Assembly (NCBI GenBank): GCA_947625515.1
Contig: CANQOO010000002.1
Location: forward strand, 86,238-150,237
DNA: 64,000 nt
From: an uncultured Clostridia bacterium
GTDB taxonomy: Bacteria > Bacillota > Clostridia > Christensenellales > UBA1242
Direction: 5' to 3'
Of the stretch, positions 38,452 through 45,917 are shown in pieces. The stretch's first letter is position 1. Each line of letters opens with the position of its first letter. A program made the translations under genes and the position numbers. The notes below the pieces were generated by a model. That model did not search any database, was not told where the DNA came from, and saw only the letters and a list, made by a program, of their open reading frames with translations.

Positions 38452-39057
38452 CTAATTCGAATCTTTTTCTTTCACAGTATTTTTTGCATGTTTATATGTT
38501 ATAGTAAATTGTTCAACAACAGTAAGTGAATTTTTTGACAAATTTTCACATTCATCTTTAAAAATTTTGGAATTTTCATCTCCTTTCCATGAATATGATT
38601 GCAAATGAGAAATATCTTGAATTATCTGTTTTCTTTTTGCAATCATGACGTTGTTTAAATTTAATAAAGCGTCTTCAATTTTTTCTTCTGGGGTTGACAA
38701 GATTTGTTGGTCTATTTTACTGTCTTTTCTGTGATTTTTTTTAAATGAAAAAGATTTTTCTCCTTCTATCTTCGCCGCATTTTCAAAAAGTTTCTTTATA
38801 TCGTTTGTTAAAACATTCAAGCCATTTTTATAAAGTTTTAGTTTATGCAAAGTTTGAGTGCCGTTGTTTGCCAATAATTTTTCTGCTGCTTCCTTGCCGT
38901 AACTTTTTGAAAATCGTGAATAACAACCGACAACAATTTGCTCTGCATCACATAAAAAATTATACAAATTATTCAAAATTTCATATGTGTCATCTGCCGT
39001 TGTTTGAACTCGTGGAGACTTAATATGAATTCCTCTATCAATTTTTAATCTTGCCAT
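38452..39057 (-). CDS. Hypothetical helical protein, 201 aa
   Basis: No family recognised. Soluble, lysine-rich and mostly helical, with no membrane span or catalytic motif. AGGAG precedes ATG 39057. It is a single gene between the tRNA cluster and the phosphatase, with a terminator of the CCTAAATC type after it. More AT-rich than the housekeeping genes, which may mean it was acquired. Confidence 0.65.
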   Translation of the reverse strand: MARLKIDRGIHIKSPRVQTTADDTYEILNNLYNFLCDAEQIVVGCYSRFSKSYGKEAAEKLLANNGTQTLHKLKLYKNGLNVLTNDIKKLFENAAKIEGEKSFSFKKNHRKDSKIDQQILSTPEEKIEDALLNLNNVMIAKRKQIIQDISHLQSYSWKGDENSKIFKDECENLSKNSLTVVEQFTITYKHAKNTVKEKDSN

Positions 39058-39167
39058 TTTTCTCCTAAATTTTTATACTTAATTTTATCATAAACTGTAG
39101 TTCTTTCAAGCCACTTATTTTAAAAGCACAATAATTATGATAAATCCAAGCCCAAGGTGCAATTTCT

Positions 39168-39204
39168 ATAAAACCTAAACCGAAGGTTCGATTTAGGTTT
39201 CTTT
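39168..39204 (-). terminator. Terminator of the tRNA cluster
   Basis: AAACCTAAATCGAA / TTCGGTTTAGGTTT followed by Ts on the - strand. It starts directly after the CCA end of tRNA-Gln(UUG). Confidence 0.85.
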
Positions 39205-39279
39205 TGGCAGGGGTGGCAGGATTTGAACCTACGCATGCAAGAATCAAAATCTTGTGCCTTACCGCTTGGCGACACCCCT
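39205..39279 (-). tRNA. tRNA-Gln (TTG)
   Basis: 75 nt with encoded CCA. Acceptor AGGGGTG / CACCCCT; anticodon loop TTTTGAT between CAAGA and TCTTG gives TTG. Confidence 0.93.
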
Positions 39280-39325
39280 ATGATGTCATATTATTTGCAT
39301 TTTTAGTTTTTAATGCCCCAGTTCG

Positions 39326-39637
39326 TGGTGGCTCGCCCGGGATTCGCCTTCTACGAAGTAGAACAAGCACGCCCGCTTCTTCGCCTCGCTTGCAGCTGGA
39401 ACTTGTCCCGGGTTCGGTTGCAACGCAACGCAAAATCTTCGATTTTGCAATCCCGGCACAGAAAACCTTTCCCAGTTTTCATGGTGGCTCGCCCGGGATT
39501 CGCTTTCTACGAAGTAGAACAAGCTCGCCCGCTCCTCCGCCTCGCTTGCAGCCGGAACTTGTCCCGGGTTCGGTTGCAACGCAACGCAAAATCTTCGATT
39601 TTGCAATCCCGGCACAGAAAACCTTTCCCAGTTTTCA
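39326..39637 (-). repeat. Two tandem 156-bp units, each with a copy of the tRNA-Lys 3' end
   Basis: Units 39326-39481 and 39482-39637 are nearly identical and abut the real tRNA-Lys at 39638. Each unit begins (on +) with the same 21 bases that form the tRNA-Lys 3' end from the T loop through CCA. The other ~135 bases carry perfect short hairpins: TTCTAC-GAA-GTAGAA and GCAAAATC-TTC-GATTTTGC. The GC content is well above the surroundings. Long frames on both strands here are by-products of the repeat. Confidence 0.9.
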
Positions 39638-39713
39638 TGGTGGCTCGCCCGGGATTCGAACCCGGGACCCCTTGATTAAAAGTCAAGTGCTCTACCGACT
39701 GAGCTAGCGAACC
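39638..39713 (-). tRNA. tRNA-Lys (TTT)
   Basis: 76 nt with encoded CCA. Acceptor GGTTCGC / GCGAGCC; anticodon loop CTTTTAA between CTTGA and TCAAG gives TTT. Its 3' 21 bases are repeated twice downstream. Confidence 0.93.
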
Positions 39714-39862
39714 ATATTTATTTAATATTTTACTCAATCGCTGCAAATATTGCAAGCATTTTGCGTCATTTAGAAAATTTGTCGCAAAAATTCTTAAAAT
39801 CTGCACATTTTATGCGATTAAGTTGAAAAACTCTGCCATTTGCGATTAACAAAGTTTTTCAT

Positions 39863-39938
39863 TGGCTGGGGTGGTAGGATTCGAACCTACGCAATGTTGG
39901 AGTCAGAGTCCAATGCCTTACCGCTTGGCGACACCCCA
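39863..39938 (-). tRNA. tRNA-Gln (CTG)
   Basis: 76 nt with encoded CCA. Acceptor TGGGGTG / CACCCCA; loop CTCTGAC between TTGGA and TCCAA gives CTG. Confidence 0.92.
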
Positions 39939-39964
39939 TTGCCCGCAAATTGCGGGAAGTTTTG

Positions 39965-40041
39965 TGGGGTGATCTAAGAGGGTCGAACTCTTGACCTCCA
40001 GAGCCACAATCTGGCGCTCTACCAACTGAGCTAAGACCACC
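39965..40041 (-). tRNA. tRNA-His (GTG)
   Basis: 77 nt including the encoded extra G at -1, which pairs with C73, a tRNA-His hallmark. Anticodon loop TTGTGGC between CCAGA and TCTGG gives GTG. Confidence 0.92.
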
Positions 40042-40166
40042 ACAAAGTTGCAACCCGTTTGCTTCCACGAATTTCTAAGGTTGCCCTTTTTGCCCAAAAA
40101 TTGAATTTTAAGGCATTCAAACGCCCACAACCTCAGCACTAGGCTCAATCATAGGCATGTGGTTGT

Positions 40167-40243
<77 letters not shown>

Positions 40244-40246
40244 AGG

Positions 40247-40320
40247 TGGAGCAGGTGAAGGGAATCGGACCCTCGCAACCAGCTTGGAAGGCTAGTGTTC
40301 TACCACTGAACTACACCTGC
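40247..40320 (-). tRNA. tRNA-Gly (TCC)
   Basis: 74 nt with encoded CCA. Acceptor GCAGGTG / CACCTGC; anticodon loop CTTCCAA gives TCC. First tRNA of the - strand cluster, three bases from tRNA-Arg. Confidence 0.93.
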
Positions 40321-40332
40321 AAACGCCCTATC

Positions 40333-40361
40333 ATGATAGCACATCACAAAATGAAAGTCAA
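40333..40361 (-). promoter_or_regulatory. Sigma-A promoter of the tRNA cluster
   Basis: On the - strand TTGACT (complement of 40356-40361) and TATCAT (complement of 40333-40338), spacer 17, 12 bases upstream of tRNA-Gly. It could drive Gly-Arg-His-Gln-Lys-Gln to the terminator at 39168. Confidence 0.75.
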
Positions 40362-40431
40362 GGAAAAACGCAAAAAAATTTAATAAAAGCCGCAAATTTG
40401 CAATTACATTTTGCCAAAACAAATTAAACGC

Positions 40432-40460
40432 TGGACTTTTTCAAGCACATATGTTATAAT
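40432..40460 (+). promoter_or_regulatory. Sigma-A-like promoter upstream of the tRNA-Leu(TAG) repeats
   Basis: TGGACT at 40432-40437 and TATAAT at 40455-40460, spacer 17. It would transcribe the pseudo-copy, the intact tRNA-Leu and the thioesterase gene. Confidence 0.55.
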
Positions 40461-40540
40461 TCAAATGTTTTGCTCAGCGAAAACGCATCCTAAAAACTTT
40501 TTGTTATATAAAAAAAATTGTTGCTAGAAAAACAGCTCAT

Positions 40541-40740
40541 GGCAACATGTTCCAGCACTGAAACCGGCACAACAAACATCGCTCAAAGAAAAATTTATTA
40601 TGCGGACATATCGCCCGGTCGAAGAAGCATGGTGGCGATGCGAAAGTCTCTCGACTTTCTAGTGTGGAATTGGTCGACGCACTGGATTTTTCGCAAGAAG
40701 TGCGAACTTGCCAAAAATCTTTTTGAGCAATAGCGAGCAC
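40541..40740 (+). pseudogene. Hairpin-interrupted partial copy of tRNA-Leu(TAG) and its leader
   Basis: The 69 bases at 40541-40609 match 40760-40828, the leader plus first 8 bases of the intact tRNA-Leu. After GCGGACAT the copy is broken by ~52 foreign bases containing GAAAGTC-TCTC-GACTTTC. It then resumes with GTGGAATTGGT and GACGCACTGGATTT of the D and anticodon arms, and breaks again into TTCGCA-AGAAG-TGCGAA. A last scrap (TTGAGCAATAGCGAG) resembles the variable arm. It cannot fold as a tRNA. Confidence 0.8.
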
Positions 40741-40820
40741 GCCGCCGCGAGTTGCCATTGGCAACATGTTCCAGAACTGGAACCGACAAGGCAAACATCG
40801 CTCTAAGAAAAATTTATTAT

Positions 40821-40903
40821 GCGGACATGGCGGAATTGGTAGACGCACTGGATTTAGGTTCCAGTGAGCAATCGTGGAGGTTCGAGTCCTCTTGTCCGCA
40901 CCA
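40821..40903 (+). tRNA. tRNA-Leu (TAG)
   Basis: 83-nt class II tRNA with encoded CCA. Acceptor GCGGACA / TGTCCGC; anticodon loop TTTAGGT between CTGGA and TCCAG gives TAG. Just upstream lie two perfect hairpins, GTTGCCA-T-TGGCAAC and GTTCCAG-AA-CTGGAAC. Confidence 0.93.
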
Positions 40904-40915
40904 AAGAGGTGTGTT

Positions 40916-41332
40916 ATGGAAAAATATGTTCACAAAGTGCAATATTATGAAACGGACAAGATGGGCGTCACACATCACTCAAACTATGTCCGCTTTTTGG
41001 AAGAAGCTCGCACCGATTTTTTGGAGAAAATTGGCTATCCTTTTCCGCGTATGGAAAGCGAAGGCATTGCCTCGCCTGTGATTGCCGTGGCGGCGGAATA
41101 TAAGCATCCGACCACCTACTCTGACGAAATTGAAATTGAAGTGAGCGTGGAAAGTTTCTCCGGCGTGCGATGTGCTTTTGCGTATGTCATGAAATGCCGC
41201 GACCAAATTGTTTGCACCGCCCAGAGCCAGCATTGCTTTTTGAATGCAGAAGGTCGCCCAATTTCCCTCAAGCGAAATTTCCCCGAGTTGTCCGCTCTTT
41301 TGGAAAATTTGCAAAGAAAAGAAAATGAATAA
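40916..41332 (+). CDS. Hotdog-fold acyl-CoA thioesterase, YbgC/FadM type
   Basis: 138 aa, single hotdog domain. The catalytic aspartate is in YYETDKMGVTHHSNYVRF, the 4HBT signature. Such enzymes hydrolyse acyl-CoA or acyl-ACP thioesters. ATG 40916 is chosen because AGAGGT lies just upstream and the frame before it runs through tRNA-Leu. The gap to the tRNA is only 12 bases, with no promoter between, so the mRNA is probably processed from the tRNA transcript. A strong terminator follows. Confidence 0.88.
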   Translation: MEKYVHKVQYYETDKMGVTHHSNYVRFLEEARTDFLEKIGYPFPRMESEGIASPVIAVAAEYKHPTTYSDEIEIEVSVESFSGVRCAFAYVMKCRDQIVCTAQSQHCFLNAEGRPISLKRNFPELSALLENLQRKENE

Positions 41333-41340
41333 AAGTGCAA

Positions 41341-41369
41341 AAAAAACGGCGTTTTTTGCCGTTTTTTAT
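41341..41369 (+). terminator. Intrinsic terminator
   Basis: AAAAACGGC / GCCGTTTTT with T-rich loop and tail, 9 bases after the thioesterase stop. Confidence 0.8.
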
Positions 41370-41515
41370 TTTTGAATTTTTTATTTCGCTAAAAACATTT
41401 TATCTTTTCAAGATATAATTTATTTTTTTTGAAGAAAACAATTTGTTTATTTATAATTTTTTTTAATGAAATGTTTTTTTGTTTATTTTGCAGATTATTT
41501 TTTAAGTGACCATTT

Positions 41516-42214
41516 TTACTTAATTTTTGAAGAATAATATTTCAAGTTTTTATGAAATTTGTCAAGATAGGTCTTTGTTTCGGCGTATGGAATTTTGGAA
41601 AGCGTTTTTCCATCTGACGAATTTTCTGAATTTGCCAGCCAGGCTTTGACTGTTGCCGGCCCCGCATTGTAGGCACACAGAGCAGTGTCTAGATTTTCAA
41701 AACGGGTGAGAAGCGACTTCAAAAATTTTGCACCAAGCATTATGTTTGTTGCAGGATTTTTTAAATTTTCCACAAAAACGTCGTCTTTTTCACCATTTTC
41801 AGAATTTTTGATAAAAATTTCACGCTCATTGTTATCTAAGTTGTTGACAGTTTTTTGCTTGTCATTTTCTGAGTTGTTAATAATTTTTTCAAAGTTTTGC
41901 ATGTTTACGCTTTCAAGATATGCCCTGGCAGTTTGACTTAACGAGGCTGCCACCTCCTGTGCCGTTGAGGGCATAAGCTGCATAAGTCCAACCGCCCCTT
42001 TTGAGGAAACTGCGTTTGGATTGAAGCGACTTTCGATATTGATGACGGAAAAAATGACTGCTTCGTCCAGCCCACTTTCTTCGCTGGCTGCCGTCACCTC
42101 TTCTTGAAATTTGATTGGAAAAAGATAGCCATACAAGCAATTTATTCCAAAAATTGTCACAAAAAGCACCGAAAAACCTAAAAAAATCGACAAAATCCAT
42201 TTTGCAGCTTTCAT
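41516..42214 (-). CDS. Membrane-anchored lytic transglycosylase (SLT domain)
   Basis: 232 aa. Residues 5-33 are a signal anchor. The SLT fold is clear: catalytic E61 in VINIESRFNPNAVS, GAVGLMQLMPSTA, then NPATNIMLGAKFL and CAYNAGPATVKAWL. It would cleave peptidoglycan glycan strands outside the membrane. Odd feature: between PSTAQEVA and NPATNI there is a ~55-residue insert rich in Asn, Glu and Lys, absent from compact relatives. No clear ribosome binding site is seen before ATG 42214. It probably has its own promoter in the gap to the tRNA side. Confidence 0.87.
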   Translation of the reverse strand: MKAAKWILSIFLGFSVLFVTIFGINCLYGYLFPIKFQEEVTAASEESGLDEAVIFSVINIESRFNPNAVSSKGAVGLMQLMPSTAQEVAASLSQTARAYLESVNMQNFEKIINNSENDKQKTVNNLDNNEREIFIKNSENGEKDDVFVENLKNPATNIMLGAKFLKSLLTRFENLDTALCAYNAGPATVKAWLANSENSSDGKTLSKIPYAETKTYLDKFHKNLKYYSSKIK

Positions 42215-42250
42215 ACATCGCTATTTTATGAATCTTGCCGATATTTTATG

Positions 42251-42379
42251 CCAACGTCTGCACTCGCACCAACTTATGCCAAAATCAGGATTTACTTTTG
42301 TCAGAGTTTATACCTGCATTAACATTTGTCAAAATTTAAAACTGCAAAACGAGTGTTTCAATTTGTGTCAATTTTTCAT
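42251..42379 (-). repeat. Degenerate copies of the DUF3343 gene 3' end
   Basis: Downstream of the stop, on the - strand, the string AAGTTGGTGCGAGTG (complement of 42261-42275) matches the gene end AAACTGGTGCGGGTG (complement of 42383-42397): both encode KLVRV with only synonymous changes, and the stop TAG is CAG in the copy. A worn intermediate copy lies at 42306-42331. Confidence 0.7.
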
Positions 42380-42637
42380 CTACACCCGCACCAGTTTTGT
42401 CATTCCATTCATTGTCGCAAGTGTGTAAAAGCCATCAAAATTTCTTTGCGATGTCATCGCCAAAAGCTCCTTTGCCATTGGCAAAAAATCGCTTAAAAAC
42501 TTGACGGAAATGCCGCATGCATGCGAGGCACCTGGCGGAGTGTTTATGATTGCACATGGGACGTGTTGAGATTTTAAAAGGTTTGCAAAGTTGAGTGTGG
42601 CAAAGCGAGAATTGAAAACCGCCAAAGTGTATTTCAC
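42380..42637 (-). CDS. DUF3343 family protein, putative sulfur/selenium carrier-like
   Basis: 85 aa. Matches the DUF3343 pattern of a thin alpha/beta protein: an opening beta strand (YTLAVFNSRFATLNFANLL), a conserved PP/G region and a CG pair (HACGISVKF). GTG 42637 is the start, with AAGGAGG just upstream. It is divergent from, and 93 bp apart from, a cysteine-desulfurase-like gene. In other Bacillota DUF3343 genes occur with that desulfurase subgroup and selenium-cofactor genes; a role in sulfur or selenium delivery is inferred from that association only. Confidence 0.75.
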   Translation of the reverse strand: MKYTLAVFNSRFATLNFANLLKSQHVPCAIINTPPGASHACGISVKFLSDFLPMAKELLAMTSQRNFDGFYTLATMNGMTKLVRV

Positions 42638-42729
42638 GTTTCCTCCTTATGCACAAAATCTCCCCTTAAATATTATATTGTTAATGTAATATTTTTGCCT
42701 GAGGATTTTTATGTGAATGAGGGAGAGAA

Positions 42730-43881
42730 ATGATTTATTTTGATAATTCTTCCACAACATTTGTCAAGCCAAAAAACGTGCAGAAAGCTGTGTTGAATGC
42801 TCTGCAATTTTTTTCAGCGAATCCGGGTCGCGGCGGGCATCAGGCCTCTCTGAAAGCCGCCATGCAAGTGGAAGCCGTTCGAGAAAGCGTTGCACAGCAT
42901 GTAGGGGCGTCGCCAGAAAATGTCGTCTTCACAAGCGGCTGCACCGAGGCACTCAACCTGGCGATTTTTGGCAGCCACATGCGTGGCAGACATGTGGTCT
43001 GCACCTGCAACGAGCATAACGCCGTGGCACGACCATTGGAGCATTTGAAAAGTTTGGACGAAAGTTTTTCTTACTCCGTCGCTCAGCAAACTGGGAAACT
43101 TGGCATCGTTTGGCAGGACATAGAACGCGTCCTCCGCCCTGAGACCAGTCTTGTGATTGTCAATCACATATCAAACGTTAATGGTGACATCGCCGACGTG
43201 GCAAAAATTGGCGAGAATTTGCAAAAACGCGGCATCACCCTGCTTGTTGACGGGGCACAAAGCGGAGGGCATTTTGAATATGACATGAAAAAAATGGGCA
43301 TCGGCATGCTGGCCCTTGCCCCACACAAAGGTTTTTATTCTCCGCAAGGCGTTGGGGTGCTTTGCATGGCTGATGATGTGCATCTAAGCCCCATTCGCTT
43401 TGGTGGCACAGGCACAAATTCCATGGAACTTGTCCAGCCGGAGACTTCGCCGGAGCGTTTCGAAAGCGGCACAATTGCCACACCCGCCATTTTGGGTTTT
43501 GGCGAAGGATTGAAATTTGTGGAACAAAATTTTGACAATATTGCAGCAAAATTGGAGGATTTGACCACTTTTTTGCATTATGAATTTTCCAAACTGCCCG
43601 TGGAAATTTACACCAAAACGGAAAACACAAGCGGAGTTTTTGCATTCAACATCCCGTGGCTGGACTCCGCGGAGGTGGCAAACTATCTCAACGAAAAGTG
43701 GGGAATTTGCGTGCGTGGCGGCTTTCAGTGTGCCGCACTGAAACACCTCTCTCTTGGCACGGCTGATAAAGGCGGCGTTGTGAGAGTGTCGCTCTCATAT
43801 TTCAACACGTATCAAGAGGTTGAGCGGCTGGTGTTCGCCATTAAGAATTTGATTAACAAAACAAAGCCCAGCGGTCACTAA
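42730..43881 (+). CDS. Cysteine desulfurase-like class V aminotransferase
   Basis: 383 aa, PLP enzyme. K200 in APHKGFYSPQG is the PLP lysine, the PLP-phosphate/His region is NEHNAVARP, and the loop cysteine is C334 in VRGGFQCAALKHLSLGT. With both Lys and Cys present it should mobilise sulfur or selenium from cysteine or selenocysteine. It resembles the desulfurase subgroup that is not part of the iscS or suf operons, and indeed no scaffold gene is adjacent; the divergent neighbour is DUF3343. GAGGGAGA precedes ATG 42730. Two terminators follow. Confidence 0.88.
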   Translation: MIYFDNSSTTFVKPKNVQKAVLNALQFFSANPGRGGHQASLKAAMQVEAVRESVAQHVGASPENVVFTSGCTEALNLAIFGSHMRGRHVVCTCNEHNAVARPLEHLKSLDESFSYSVAQQTGKLGIVWQDIERVLRPETSLVIVNHISNVNGDIADVAKIGENLQKRGITLLVDGAQSGGHFEYDMKKMGIGMLALAPHKGFYSPQGVGVLCMADDVHLSPIRFGGTGTNSMELVQPETSPERFESGTIATPAILGFGEGLKFVEQNFDNIAAKLEDLTTFLHYEFSKLPVEIYTKTENTSGVFAFNIPWLDSAEVANYLNEKWGICVRGGFQCAALKHLSLGTADKGGVVRVSLSYFNTYQEVERLVFAIKNLINKTKPSGH

Positions 43882-43892
43882 GGCTTTTTTTT
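43863..43892 (+). terminator. Terminator overlapping the stop of the desulfurase gene
   Basis: AAAGCC ... GGCTTT with the TAA stop in the loop, then T8. Confidence 0.7.
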
Positions 43893-43894
43893 GA

Positions 43895-43921
43895 AAAAAC
43901 AGCAAAAATGGCTGTTTTTTG
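43895..43921 (+). terminator. Second terminator
   Basis: AAAACAGC / GCTGTTTT followed by Ts, directly after the first. Confidence 0.75.
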
Positions 43922-44092
43922 CATGTTTTTTATATTACTTTTTAAAATTTAAATCAGTTTTTGCTAACGTTTTTGCAATGATGTTTAACGTTATTCTCAA
44001 CAAATTTCACTTATAATTGAAATTAATTCCGTTTATTTGCAAAAACGTTACGTTTTTATTTTCAACAAAGTCAAGTCTATTTGCAACAAACT

Positions 44093-44800
44093 TCACTTTT
44101 TTGGAGCATAAATATATCGCTTGCAATGCTCGCAGGTGATAACCTCGCCTTCTTTGAGACGTGCAAGTGCCACCTTTGGCTGTTCCATTCGGCAATGTCC
44201 GCAGAAAGAGCCCATTTCAAGTTCGACATAAACAGGGAACGTGCCCTCCTGCCTCTTTTTGCGATATTTTTCCATAATCGCCGGCTCAACGGTTTTTTCA
44301 AGTTCCTTCAATTCCTTTTCAATGCGTTCCTTCTCAGGCACAAGACCCTGCTCTTCTTCCTCGATTTTTTTCTTGCAAACTCCAATTTTTGCATTTGAAT
44401 CATTCACAATGCTGACAGTTTTGATTCTTTCACTTGTCACGCTGGAAATGCCATCGTCAAGGTCCTTGAACATTTTTTGTAAGATTTTGAGGTTATGCTC
44501 CACCTTTTCTTTGACAGCTTGGGTGCGTTCAAGTTCCTCCATCGTCATGTTGGAAACATCCTTCGCCAAAATTTCTTTCAATTTTTTCTCTGTCATTTCG
44601 AAGTTTTTCTTGATGTTTTCAAAATCCTTCAAAAACTTTTGCCCGCGAGCCTCCTGGTCGCGATAGTCAGCCGTCGCCTTCCTCTTTGTGTTTTGAAGTT
44701 CCGCCTCCTTGGCTTTGTATGGGCTTTTTTTGATTCGGTTTTCAATGTCCACAAGCCCCTTGTCCATTTTTTGATATTTCAAAATGCTGTCCAAATTCAT
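44093..44800 (-). CDS. Coiled-coil protein with C-terminal zinc ribbon (CT398 type)
   Basis: 235 aa. Residues ~10-180 form a long helical hairpin rich in Lys and Glu. The C-terminal 45 residues hold a C4 zinc ribbon: CGHC and CEHC separated by about 22 residues, in the family arrangement. Function is not established; proteins of this shape are often encoded beside rpoD-dnaG, as here (41 bp after rpoD, same strand), so it is probably co-transcribed with them. GGAGG precedes ATG 44800. Confidence 0.85.
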   Translation of the reverse strand: MNLDSILKYQKMDKGLVDIENRIKKSPYKAKEAELQNTKRKATADYRDQEARGQKFLKDFENIKKNFEMTEKKLKEILAKDVSNMTMEELERTQAVKEKVEHNLKILQKMFKDLDDGISSVTSERIKTVSIVNDSNAKIGVCKKKIEEEEQGLVPEKERIEKELKELEKTVEPAIMEKYRKKRQEGTFPVYVELEMGSFCGHCRMEQPKVALARLKEGEVITCEHCKRYIYAPKK

Positions 44801-44840
44801 ATTGGCCTCCTAAATTTTTTCTTATTGTCCTTGGCAAATC

Positions 44841-45917
44841 TCACCAATCCACAAAGTCGGTGAGGCGTTTGCTGCGATTTGGATGTTTCAGTTTGCGTAG
44901 TGCTTTCGCCTCAATCTGACGGATACGCTCTCGGGTGACAGAAAATTCTTTCCCCACTTCTTCAAGTGTCTTTTGTCTGCCGTCCATAAGGCCATATCTC
45001 TGGCGAATGACCTCTTGTTCTCGTGGGGTCAAGGTGTCAATGACAGCCAAAAGCTGTTCTCTAAGTAAACTTTGCGTGGCACTGTCCATTGGCGATTTGG
45101 CACTTTCGTCCACAATCACGTCTGCCATTTTGCCGTCGTCTTCTTCGCCCATTGGAGTTTCCAGAGAAATTGGGTCTTGTGCCGTGCGTTGAATTTCAAT
45201 CACTTTCTGCACAGAAATGCCCATTTCGGCGGCAATTTCCTCAATGGTCGGGTCGCGGCCAAGCTTTTGCATCAACGTTCGCGTCACCTTGACATATTTG
45301 TTGATGGTCTCCACCATATGCACTGGAATGCGGATGGTTCGGGACTGGTCCGCCATCGCACGGGTGATGGCCTGCCTGATCCACCATGTGGCATATGTGG
45401 AAAATTTGAAGCCTTTGGTGTAGTCAAACTTGTCCACGGCACGCAAAAGCCCCATGTTGCCCTCTTGAATGAGGTCAAGAAAACTCATGGACGTCTTGCC
45501 GACATATCTTTTTGCCACGCTGACAACCAGTCTCAGGTTTGCCTCGCACAGCACCGATTTGGCATATTGGTCGCCTTCCATCGCCTTTTTGGCATACTTC
45601 TTTTCGTCCTCAGCCGAAAGCAGTGGCACCTTGCCGATATCTTTCAAATACATCTTCACAGGGTCGTCCACACTGACGGACATCACAATGTCAGAAAAAT
45701 TATCGTCCGACAGGTCCTCGTCTTTGGATTTGATGACTTTCACCTTGCGTTTGCGAAGTTTTTCCAGAAATTGCTCAATAGCCTTGGCGTCCTCTCCCAC
45801 TTTGACAAGTGAAATCCACACGTCCTCCTCGTTGATTGAGCCTTTCTTCATTGCAAGAGTCTGCAATTTTTCATACACAACCTTCACTTTTTCGCGATTT
45901 TCTTTATCTTCTGCCAT
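44841..45917 (-). CDS. rpoD: RNA polymerase principal sigma factor (sigma-70/A)
   Basis: 358 aa. Region 1.2 has [16 protein letters not shown], region 2 has [35 protein letters not shown] and [16 protein letters not shown], region 3 has [13 protein letters not shown], and region 4 ends with [20 protein letters not shown]. Region 1.1 is short, as in Bacillota. ATG 45917 is chosen: GGAGG lies 6 bases upstream and the frame before it overlaps dnaG. The start overlaps the dnaG stop by 14 bases, indicating coupled translation. It directs most of the sigma-A promoters seen in this window. Confidence 0.97.
   Translation of the reverse strand: MAEDKENREKVKVVYEKLQTLAMKKGSINEEDVWISLVKVGEDAKAIEQFLEKLRKRKVKVIKSKDEDLSDDNFSDIVMSVSVDDPVKMYLKDIGKVPLLSAEDEKKYAKKAMEGDQYAKSVLCEANLRLVVSVAKRYVGKTSMSFLDLIQEGNMGLLRAVDKFDYTKGFKFSTYATWWIRQAITRAMADQSRTIRIPVHMVETINKYVKVTRTLMQKLGRDPTIEEIAAEMGISVQKVIEIQRTAQDPISLETPMGEEDDGKMADVIVDESAKSPMDSATQSLLREQLLAVIDTLTPREQEVIRQRYGLMDGRQKTLEEVGKEFSVTRERIRQIEAKALRKLKHPNRSKRLTDFVDW

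Noticed and set aside
39204..39707. Frames of 100-167 codons over the tRNA-Lys repeats, on both strands
   Set aside because: They run through real tRNA genes and the 156-bp repeat; length comes from a repeat unit divisible by three, not from selection.
39326..39713. CRISPR array
   Set aside because: Repeat units are 156 bp and contiguous, with no variable spacers, and they abut a tRNA; no cas genes in the window.
45072..45812. 246-codon + strand frame opposite rpoD
   Set aside because: Antisense of highly conserved sigma-factor codons, with no ribosome binding site.
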